The notes under the pieces: model-generated | Seen by the model: the letters and a program-made list of their open reading frames with translations, nothing else | Told to the model about the DNA's origin: nothing | The model's database searches: none | NCBI GenBank assembly: GCA_002452095.1 | Contig: DKEG01000050.1 | Location: 1-59,138 of the forward strand | Direction: 5' to 3' | Length of the DNA: 59,138 nt | Source: Bacteroidales bacterium UBA6828 | GTDB lineage: Bacteria; Bacteroidota; Bacteroidia; Bacteroidales; Paludibacteraceae | Shown here: piece by piece, positions 53,059 through 59,138 of the stretch | Numbering within the stretch: the first letter of the stretch is position 1 | Layout: each line of letters starts with the position of its first letter | Program-made: the position numbers and the translations under genes

Positions 53059-53796
53059 TCATCGTTCTTTCCAATACGCCATTTGGTTGGGGTCCTGGCG
53101 GTCGCGTTCCATATTGTCTTTGATACTCTTGCATCCGTACTGAAACATTTTCCAGCAGAAAACATAGAAAATAATAAGCAACACCCCGCTCAGCATCGTG
53201 CCGAGGTTCACCATAAACAGCAGCGAATCGTAGGTGCCGTGGAGCAGCACGGGCACCCAGAAGATACGGCTGCGTTTGCGCCAACTGATGTCCCCGAAAT
53301 AGACCATCGCATAGAAATAGCCCATCGCCACGGCAAAGAGGAAGTGCCCCGGTACGGCAAAGATTGCCCGCTGTACCGCCACGCCTTCCCATTGCGATAT
53401 GTTGCCAAACAGGTAAATCAGGTTCTCGGTAGCGGCAAAGCCCATCCCTATACAGCAGGCATAGACAATACCGTCAAAACGCTCGTTGAAATAGCGGTTT
53501 TTACGCACCAACAGCCACAGCATCAGCAGTTTGGCAAACTCCTCGGGTATAGCCGCACCCACAAACGCTTTCCATACCGCCTGCAAAAAAGTACAGGGTT
53601 CTTCCGGTGCCAAGCCGAAAATCTGTATGCCCACTTCCAGAAAATAGGCAATACCCGCCGACAGTACACCATAGAACACGCCCTTCACTATCTGCGAAAA
53701 GGGTTCCCTATCGTATTTGTCTTTGCCCCATATATACAGCACCAGCAGAAAAGCAGGCAATACGGCGGCAAAAATGATAGTATAGACGCCGGTCAT
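53059..53796 (-). CDS. PrsW-family intramembrane metalloprotease
   Basis: A 245-residue polytopic membrane protein with about seven hydrophobic segments. The catalytic motifs of the family are present: I-P-E-E-F-A-K near 95, G-x-x-A-T-E-N near 125, P-G-H-F-L-F-A near 149 and H-G-T-Y-D-S near 191. PrsW proteases cleave anti-sigma factors or other membrane proteins. The start codon directly follows the stop of the prohibitin-like gene, so the two are translationally linked. Confidence 0.88.
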   Translation of the reverse strand: MTGVYTIIFAAVLPAFLLVLYIWGKDKYDREPFSQIVKGVFYGVLSAGIAYFLEVGIQIFGLAPEEPCTFLQAVWKAFVGAAIPEEFAKLLMLWLLVRKNRYFNERFDGIVYACCIGMGFAATENLIYLFGNISQWEGVAVQRAIFAVPGHFLFAVAMGYFYAMVYFGDISWRKRSRIFWVPVLLHGTYDSLLFMVNLGTMLSGVLLIIFYVFCWKMFQYGCKSIKDNMERDRQDPNQMAYWKER

Positions 53797-54645
53797 TTAT
53801 TTTTTTATATTGATAATAGGCATCATATTCTCCCCGCCTTGCACCGAAGGCAGTTTGCCGTCCCATTTCTCTATCCAGTCCTCTTGCACAATCAGCGGCG
53901 AAAGCGACGCTGAAATAGTGCGGTTGTAGTATGCCTCGGCATCCGCTTTTATCTTCAGTGCCCGCGCATCACCCTCGGCTTTCGCCACGGCTATCTTCGC
54001 ATTGGCTTCCGCTTCCTTCACCTCATTCTCCGCTTTCAGTGCCGCCTGCACAGCCGCATTCTTGGCATCAATCATCTGGCGCAGACTCTCGGGAGGTGTA
54101 ATCTGCGAAGTAAACTCGGTTACGGTAAAGCCTTCCGCGGTAAGCGTACTGTCCAGCATCACACGCACCTCGTTCTCAAACTTGGCACGGTTCGCCATCA
54201 GTTCGTCGCTCGAGTAGTTGTTCGCCGTGATACGGTAGGCATCGTATATCACCGTACGCATATAGCCCGCCTCTATCTCATCCAGGTCGCGGCGGTACTT
54301 GAAGAACACGTCCACTGCTTTATCGCGGTTGAGATAATATGCCATCGTCGGATCCATCGTAAAGATGGCGGCGTCGCGTGTCGTAACTGTAAACGGCTGA
54401 TAATCCACACGCTGCACAAAAGTCGGATAAGTAAACACATCGGTGGTTATCGGGCAATAGAACACATATCCCGTTACGGGCGTGGCGTCCAATTTGCCTT
54501 GGTCGGTCAGCGACAGTTTGTTGAATTTCACGCCCACGGCACTACTGTCCACGCGCGTGCAACGCACAAAAAAGATGGGAACAATCGCCAGCACAACAAT
54601 GCCAGCGATGACATACTTTAGCCACGAAGGATTTTGCATTTTCAT
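53797..54645 (-). CDS. Prohibitin/SPFH-domain membrane protein
   Basis: A 282-residue protein with an N-terminal membrane segment (about 10-27), an SPFH domain (V-D-S-S-A-V-G-V-K-F-N, T-D-V-F-T-Y-P-T-F-V-Q-R-V-D) and a C-terminal A/E/K-rich coiled coil (E-N-E-V-K-E-A-E-A-N-A-K-I-A-V-A-K-A-E-G). Such proteins form ring-shaped membrane scaffolds that guide proteases. Being immediately upstream of a PrsW protease suggests a joint role in membrane proteolysis. Its promoter is at 54671. Confidence 0.87.
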   Translation of the reverse strand: MKMQNPSWLKYVIAGIVVLAIVPIFFVRCTRVDSSAVGVKFNKLSLTDQGKLDATPVTGYVFYCPITTDVFTYPTFVQRVDYQPFTVTTRDAAIFTMDPTMAYYLNRDKAVDVFFKYRRDLDEIEAGYMRTVIYDAYRITANNYSSDELMANRAKFENEVRVMLDSTLTAEGFTVTEFTSQITPPESLRQMIDAKNAAVQAALKAENEVKEAEANAKIAVAKAEGDARALKIKADAEAYYNRTISASLSPLIVQEDWIEKWDGKLPSVQGGENMMPIINIKK

Positions 54646-54670
54646 ACACTTCTCATTTTTGATTTGTCGG

Positions 54671-54701
54671 CAAAGTTACAACTTTTCCCGCAGATACGCA
54701 A
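54671..54701 (-). promoter_or_regulatory. Bacteroidetes promoter for the prohibitin-PrsW pair
   Basis: Minus strand TTG (54699-54701), 20 bases, TAACTTTG (54671-54678). Confidence 0.65.
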
Positions 54702-55208
54702 CAGAAGAGAACACAAAAGTTCCTACCGCACCTGCCAAGCGGCGCGAGAGAAATATAAGGATATAAAGAGAATGAGGTCAAAGGAATTTATAGTATCATT
54801 TACGGCAACGTGAAGCGTAAGGCGGGTGTGCGTAGCACACTGAGCACCGTAGCGAGACGAAGCCCGGGGCTGAGTAGAACTCCCTAAAGCAGACGGCAAC
54901 GGGATTTGTTCCGATAAGAATAATATACTACACCTACCATTGGCACTCGTTTACGTAAATCCTATTCCTTTATATGCGTACATATAATTGTTACCTAAAA
55001 AAAATACATTTTTTTGCAGCCCTTAACCGCTTGATATTCTACAATAGTTACCTGAATGTAACTAACTGACAATCAAGTGCGTTCTTGTGCGGTATTGCAA
55101 AAAGCAGTAATTTTGCAGCGTCTTTTGAAAAAGGACTGAACAAGTAACAAGTAAAAATTAACAATTAACATACATAGTATTTGTAAACCCATAAAAAACC
55201 ATAAAACA
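54702..55208. other. Divergent spacer with repeat fragments
   Basis: Contains a segment near 54860-54900 (GAGTAGAACTCCCTAAA) also found in the long MITE-like element near 58602, and the cupin promoter. No gene seen. Confidence 0.5.
55085..55115 (+). promoter_or_regulatory. Bacteroidetes promoter for the cupin gene
   Basis: TTG (55085-55087), 20 bases, TAATTTTG (55108-55115). Confidence 0.65.
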
Positions 55209-55658
55209 ATGAAAGAGATTCAAACTATCGCAACGGCACAGAATTTCAGTGCCATCAACATCGGTCAATTGAGCCAACTCGGCGAGTACGAACTGCACCT
55301 CGGTCCCAACGTGGTTATCCCGGGCAAGGTGTTCGGCGGAACCGCATTGCACACTACGGGCAGCGACTTCTCGTTCCAGGTATTTCCCGCAGGTGCAGAG
55401 ACAGGCTTCCTGCACACGCACAAGAACCATGAGGAATTGTATTTCTTCCTGCACGGCAAAGGCGAGTTTCAGGTGGACGGACAAGTGTTCCCCGTTGAGG
55501 AAGGCAGTGTGGTGCGCGTGGCTCCCGCAGGAAAACGCTCGGTACGCAACAACGGGACGGAACCGCTCGTAATGCTATGCGTGCAGTACCGCAGCAACAC
55601 ATTCACGACAGATGATGCCGCCGATGCGGACATTCTGAATGAACCCGTAAAATGGTAA
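55209..55658 (+). CDS. Small cupin-domain protein
   Basis: A 149-residue single cupin: G-F-L-H-T-H-K-N-H-E-E-L-Y near 74 (metal-binding histidines and glutamate) and F-P-V-E-E-G-S-V-V-R-V-A-P-A-G near 97. No signal peptide. Cupins of this size act as small enzymes or sensors; the ligand is unknown. It is 28 bases upstream of the MBL-like gene and probably cotranscribed. Confidence 0.82.
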   Translation: MKEIQTIATAQNFSAINIGQLSQLGEYELHLGPNVVIPGKVFGGTALHTTGSDFSFQVFPAGAETGFLHTHKNHEELYFFLHGKGEFQVDGQVFPVEEGSVVRVAPAGKRSVRNNGTEPLVMLCVQYRSNTFTTDDAADADILNEPVKW

Positions 55659-55686
55659 TTAACAACCTATTAAAAACATACTGATT

Positions 55687-56517
55687 ATGAAAAAAGCCAT
55701 TGTAGCAATGATGAGTATTGCAGCACTCGGTGCAAACGCACAAACAAAAGGAAAAGTGGAAGTGTATGATTTCGACACCTTCAAACTGCACGTCTATTAC
55801 ACCAACGACGCCTTGGGCGATGCGAGTTACATCGTAGAAGGGAAAGACTCCCTTGTAACATTGGAGCAGCCGCTCTTCAAAGACAACATCGCCGAGTACA
55901 ACACCTATCTTGAATCGCTCAACAAGCCTGTCAGCCAACGCATTGCCGACTACCACGTGGGCGGTACGGACGACCACGACATCCTAATGGCAGAGGGTAT
56001 GCCCGCATTCTCGAAGGGTGAAATCTACGGCGGAATGATGAAGAACTTTGCCAATATCTTCGGCGATGCCATCACCGACCTGCCTACCGGCAAGACCGCC
56101 GAGGTGGCTTTTGGCAGCACACAGACTTATGCCGGCGTATCGTTTGAGTTCCGTCACGGGGCTTCGACCGACTTCCCCGCAGCCAGCCTGCTCATTGGCA
56201 AGCGTGTCTATTACACCCACTGGACACCTGCCAAGGCACATATCAGCCCGTTGCAAGTAAGCAGCGCAGCCGCTATCGATGCCGAGATTGCCGAGGCGGA
56301 ACGTTCCCTGAAATCGGGTGCGGAATTATTCATCGGCGGACACGGCGGGGTTGCACAGAAAGATGCCGTTGAGTTCAAAATCACCTACCTCAAGACACTC
56401 AAACGCCTGCTCGCCAAGAGCAAAACTGCCGATGAGTTGGTAGCGGCTATGCAAAAAGCCTACCCCAACCTGCCGGGTGAAGACAACTTGCAAGGGCTAG
56501 CCAACGCACTATACTAA
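55687..56517 (+). CDS. Secreted MBL-fold-like protein
   Basis: A 276-residue protein with signal peptide (MKKAIVAMMSIAALGANA). The middle resembles a metallo-beta-lactamase fold: G-D-A-S-Y-I-V-E-G-K-D-S-L-V-T-L-E-Q (first strands), Y-H-V-G-G-T-D-D-H-D near 81 in the place of the usual H-x-H-x-D-H, and F-I-G-G-H-G-G near 219. The motif is altered, so metal binding and hydrolase activity are uncertain. It follows the cupin gene and may process a related compound. Confidence 0.7.
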   Translation: MKKAIVAMMSIAALGANAQTKGKVEVYDFDTFKLHVYYTNDALGDASYIVEGKDSLVTLEQPLFKDNIAEYNTYLESLNKPVSQRIADYHVGGTDDHDILMAEGMPAFSKGEIYGGMMKNFANIFGDAITDLPTGKTAEVAFGSTQTYAGVSFEFRHGASTDFPAASLLIGKRVYYTHWTPAKAHISPLQVSSAAAIDAEIAEAERSLKSGAELFIGGHGGVAQKDAVEFKITYLKTLKRLLAKSKTADELVAAMQKAYPNLPGEDNLQGLANALY

Positions 56518-56630
56518 TTATGAATGAAGAATTATGAATTGTGAATGAATGGCATAGTTCTTGTTCCGAAATCGGTAAACAGGCATCTCCTGTTTACCGA
56601 TTTATTAACGATTAATTATACGATAATTAA

Positions 56631-56768
56631 CGTCAGTTCGATATAAACATAATTGCATACTTTGTCGCCGTAGGCGAATAAGATTTATAGCAATTTATGG
56701 ATGCAAAAGCAAAATTTATTTAGATTTCTTGCCGCTTTGCGGCAAAGGAGTTTTATATCGAACTCACG
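56631..56768 (+). mobile_element. MITE-like element, copy B, with target duplication
   Basis: 138 bases with 16-base terminal inverted repeats (CGTCAGTTCGATATAA and TTATATCGAACTCACG, one mismatch), flanked by the direct repeat ATAATTAA at 56623-56630 and 56769-56776. No coding content. It sits in a hairpin repeat related to 26014-26055. Confidence 0.8.
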
Positions 56769-56814
56769 ATAATTAACGTCTTTTTCTATATAAAAACGCC
56801 CTTAACGGAGAAAT

Positions 56815-57195
56815 ATGCTGCATAATGAAGAGACACGGGATGTGTTGTTTCCTAACTGTCCGATACGCAATGTGCTGTCGCGGGTAGGCGACAAGTGGTC
56901 GCTGTTGGTATTGCACACCTTGGAGCAAAGCACCGGGGCTGTACGTTTCAATGCCCTGCAACGGGCATTGCCAGACATCTCGCAAAAGGTACTGACCACC
57001 ACACTGCGCACCTTGGAAGAAGACGGGTTTGTGGTGCGAACCGTATATGCCGAGGTACCGCCACGCGTGGACTATCAACTCACCGAGAGGGCGCAGTCGT
57101 TTATGCAAGCCTGCGCACCTATGCTCCAATGGGCGGTGGCGAACTTGGAAGATATTGTAGCGGACAGAAAACGCAAATCTTCAAGACGAGCCTGA
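56815..57195 (+). CDS. HxlR-family transcriptional regulator
   Basis: A 126-residue winged-helix regulator: C-P-I-R-N-V-L-S-R-V-G-D-K-W-S-L-L-V-L near 21, R-F-N-A-L-Q-R-A-L-P-D-I-S-Q-K-V-L-T-T-T-L-R-T-L-E-E-D-G (recognition helix) and Y-x-L-T-E-R-A. HxlR proteins often sense electrophiles or small molecules and regulate neighbours. It converges on the secreted cupin fusion, a likely target along with the upstream genes. Confidence 0.9.
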   Translation: MLHNEETRDVLFPNCPIRNVLSRVGDKWSLLVLHTLEQSTGAVRFNALQRALPDISQKVLTTTLRTLEEDGFVVRTVYAEVPPRVDYQLTERAQSFMQACAPMLQWAVANLEDIVADRKRKSSRRA

Positions 57196-57218
57196 TTGGA
57201 TACTGCATATATACAGAA

Positions 57219-57255
57219 CGAGATTGCCTGTACACATCAGGCAATCTCGTTTTTA
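57219..57255 (+). terminator. Terminator after the HxlR gene
   Basis: Twelve-base perfect stem (CGAGATTGCCTG with CAGGCAATCTCG), 7-base loop, then TTTTTA. Confidence 0.9.
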
Positions 57256-57273
57256 TTATAATTTTCAGGTAAA

Positions 57274-58323
57274 TCAGAGCGCATTGTATTGTTCGTCCGT
57301 AACAGGTTCAAGCCATTCGTTACCTTTCTTGTCATCGCCTGCCACCGGTTCGGCAGCCACGTGCGTAACCACGTGCTGGAACCAACTGTCGCGGGTGGCA
57401 CTATGCCAGTGTTTCACCCCTACGGGAATATCCACCACATCGCCCGGTTTCAAACGGCGGGCAGGCTTTCCCCATTCCTGATACCACCCCTCGCCTGCCA
57501 CGCAAATCAATATCTGGCGCGCATCGTGGTGGATATGCCAGTTGTTGCGGCAACCGGGTTCAAAGGTTACATTGCTGATCGGCTGCGCCCCGCCCACCAG
57601 CGGCGCAAGATATGACTGCCCGATAAAATATTGCGCGTAGGCATCATTCGGATTGCCCACCTCGAAAGGCAGACGGCTCTTGGAACCCAATCGCCTTGCC
57701 AATGCCGTAGCAGCCGCCACCGTCTCAGCCGGCACCCCTGCCGTCTGCGCAATGCGGCTATGTGATGTATGCTGCGGTTCGGTGCCTTGCATAGCGGCTA
57801 AGGCACTGACCGTCACCAATTCGCGCTGCTGGTAAGTCAGCACATCGCGGGCAAAAATATCCCCGAACAGGTGCGCTTTCAGGTAGTAGTCCTCCGCGGG
57901 ACAGAAAGCATAATTAAATGCCCCGCACAGTTGCGTCTGCACCGCCGTACCTTGTTGCAGCGCATCATAATCCGCAGGCAGCGGCGAAGCCTCCGCACCG
58001 GTTTCGGTCGCAATACCTGCCTGTTCACGTTCCTTGAGAACGGTTTGCAACACACCCAAGGCATTCAGAGAGCGGGGAAAACCCGTATAGGCATAGAGAT
58101 GCGAAAACACTTCTTTCACTTGATTTACCGTCAAACCGTTGGCAAAAGCCTGTTCGATGGCGGGCTTGAGTTGCGCCAAATTGCCCGTGGCTTCGTATGC
58201 TGCCAGTGCCACAAAAGACTCCTGCTGGGGAGTTAAGATAGTTGTATTCATATTGTTTTGTTGAGCCGTTAACTGCTGCCCGCACCAAAGTACCGACAAC
58301 AGGATGATTGATATTTTTTTCAT
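57274..58323 (-). CDS. Secreted carboxymuconolactone-decarboxylase-like/cupin fusion
   Basis: A 349-residue protein with a signal peptide (M-K-K-I-S-I-I-L-L-S-V-L-W). Two carboxymuconolactone-decarboxylase-like segments follow (about 30-110 and 140-210; F-A-N-G-L-T-V-N-Q-V-K-E-V, R-E-L-V-T-V-S-A-L-A-A-M-Q-G), then a C-terminal cupin (about 240-330) with N-W-H-I-H-H and V-G-V-K-H-W-H. The CMD fold often acts in peroxide or quinone chemistry; the cupin may bind metal. The start at 58323 follows the signal peptide rather than the longer upstream frame. Promoter at 58341. Confidence 0.85.
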   Translation of the reverse strand: MKKISIILLSVLWCGQQLTAQQNNMNTTILTPQQESFVALAAYEATGNLAQLKPAIEQAFANGLTVNQVKEVFSHLYAYTGFPRSLNALGVLQTVLKEREQAGIATETGAEASPLPADYDALQQGTAVQTQLCGAFNYAFCPAEDYYLKAHLFGDIFARDVLTYQQRELVTVSALAAMQGTEPQHTSHSRIAQTAGVPAETVAAATALARRLGSKSRLPFEVGNPNDAYAQYFIGQSYLAPLVGGAQPISNVTFEPGCRNNWHIHHDARQILICVAGEGWYQEWGKPARRLKPGDVVDIPVGVKHWHSATRDSWFQHVVTHVAAEPVAGDDKKGNEWLEPVTDEQYNAL

Positions 58324-58340
58324 ATACATTCTTTTGTATG

Positions 58341-58372
58341 CAAAAATACAACCAAATTTACAAACCGCCAAA
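58341..58372 (-). promoter_or_regulatory. Bacteroidetes promoter for the CMD-cupin gene
   Basis: Minus strand TTTG (58369-58372), 20 bases, TATTTTTG (58341-58348). It lies 18 bases before the start codon. Confidence 0.6.
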
Positions 58373-58418
58373 TCCTTCTGTCCGAATAGTGAATACGGGT
58401 ACAAGTTTCCGTAATTGG

Positions 58419-58723
58419 GGTCAGTTCGATTAAGCATAACGACATACTTTGACGCCGTAGGCGAATAAGATTTATGGCAATTTATGGATGCAAAGGCAAA
58501 GATTTATGTAGATTTTTTGCCCATTGAGGCTCCGCAAAATTTATTTAATTTTGTGGTGAAGGAAATACCGCTTTCTTGCGGATTTCCGACACGAAAGCCT
58601 GTGGCTTGAGTAGAACTCCTTAAACAGAGAGGAGAAATGACGGCGACCATAAACTCGTGTAACGAGTTTCAATGTCGCAAGTCCATTTCGACGAGGCAAA
58701 GGAGTTTTTATTCCGAACTCACG
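58419..58723. mobile_element. Long relative of the MITE-like element, copy C
   Basis: About 305 bases starting near TCAGTTCGAT and ending TTCCGAACTCACG. The first third matches copy B (CGCCGTAGGCGAATAAGATT, ATGGATGCAAA); the remainder is an insertion or a different interior. A further end-like TATATCGAACTCACG lies at about 58978. Confidence 0.6.
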
Positions 58724-59138
58724 TTAATTTAGGGAATGTGAAATTTTATGGTTAATCTATGATAATACGGCGTAGCCGTCTGTTCAAAAGAAACATATTC
58801 TCGGGTATTTTTGTTGATAGTTGTTGATAGTTGTTGACCTATGGAATCATTTTTGACCATATTTGTATAAAAAGCGCGGGGCGTGTTACAGGGTTCCAGC
58901 CCACAAGCAATGCGCAGTGGGATGTCGGTTGTGCCACAAGACAGGTTTTGCAAGTTTTGTTTTTATACATTTTCGTTATATCGAACTCACGTTAATTAGG
59001 GTAGCCCCAAAAACGGCTGCCGGAAAAACACGCTCCATTTGCATATATTTGAAAAAAATGCTACCTTTGCCACCGACAAAGAAAATATGCACGATTTATG
59101 CATAGTATGCAAAAACGTACCTCATAATACCGATTACG
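58724..59138. other. Right-edge region
   Basis: Contains repeat-related sequence (TTGATAGTTGTTGATAGTTG near 58813, which resembles the segment near 12550) and a promoter-like TTTG (59038-59041), 20 bases, TACCTTTG (59062-59069). An open frame from the ATG at 59087 (M-H-D-L-C-I-V) runs off the window end, too short to judge. No other gene seen. Confidence 0.4.

Noticed and set aside
58729..59105. Two short open frames near the right edge
   Set aside because: They sit in repeat-related DNA and show no recognisable protein features.

Overview
The window looks like a chromosomal piece of an uncultured Bacteroidales bacterium of moderate GC. Evidence: many genes start just downstream of the Bacteroidetes promoter pattern (TTTG or TTG, about 20 bases, then TAnnTTTG). 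The gene families also fit: type III glutamine synthetase, LptD with an OstA domain, BspA-like leucine-rich repeats, Fibrobacter-type major paralogous domains, and a shared C-terminal tail like those of surface proteins secreted by the type IX system.

Layout. 1-2.7 kb: a BspA-like protein, the C-terminal half of a diversity-generating-retroelement (DGR) type reverse transcriptase, a large hairpin, and a secreted protein ending in a DGR-like variable region. 3-23.7 kb: a plus-strand housekeeping block with lptD, a slyD-like gene, der, dnaE, folC, a nitroreductase, prmA, a TPR protein, ribH, an aspartokinase, a YitT-like protein, a sugar nucleotidyltransferase, galE, manA and a flavodiiron protein, closed by a two-way terminator. 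23.8-28 kb: minus-strand metallophosphoesterase, ddh, a small membrane protein and glmS, then a plus-strand acetyltransferase. 28.7-46.2 kb: a minus-strand accessory island of secreted, repeat-rich proteins, many with DGR-like variable regions, interrupted by a Bro-N protein, a DUF4143 ATPase and fragments. 46.5-54.6 kb: dapL, dapF, glnN, holA, a PrsW-like protease and a prohibitin-like protein. 55.2-58.3 kb: a cupin, a secreted MBL-like protein, an HxlR regulator and a secreted decarboxylase-cupin fusion, among MITE-like repeats.

The main point of interest is the DGR signature. Eight variable-region-like segments sit in six genes. They follow one scaffold (Y-W-S, then an S/A-V-R-x-V end), and their variable positions are rich in codons ending in C or T, as expected when AAC/AAT template codons are randomised at adenines. 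One protein carries three such segments. The only reverse transcriptase in the window is broken, and I found no template repeat or accessory gene, so the system is either decaying here or served in trans by an element elsewhere.

Other themes are a dispersed C-rich palindromic repeat that has become part of the coding sequence of LptD and of two signal peptides, a 90-base inverted repeat pair 46 kb apart, a small MITE family with a clear 8-base target duplication, and genes for two alternative routes to meso-diaminopimelate (Ddh and DapL/DapF).
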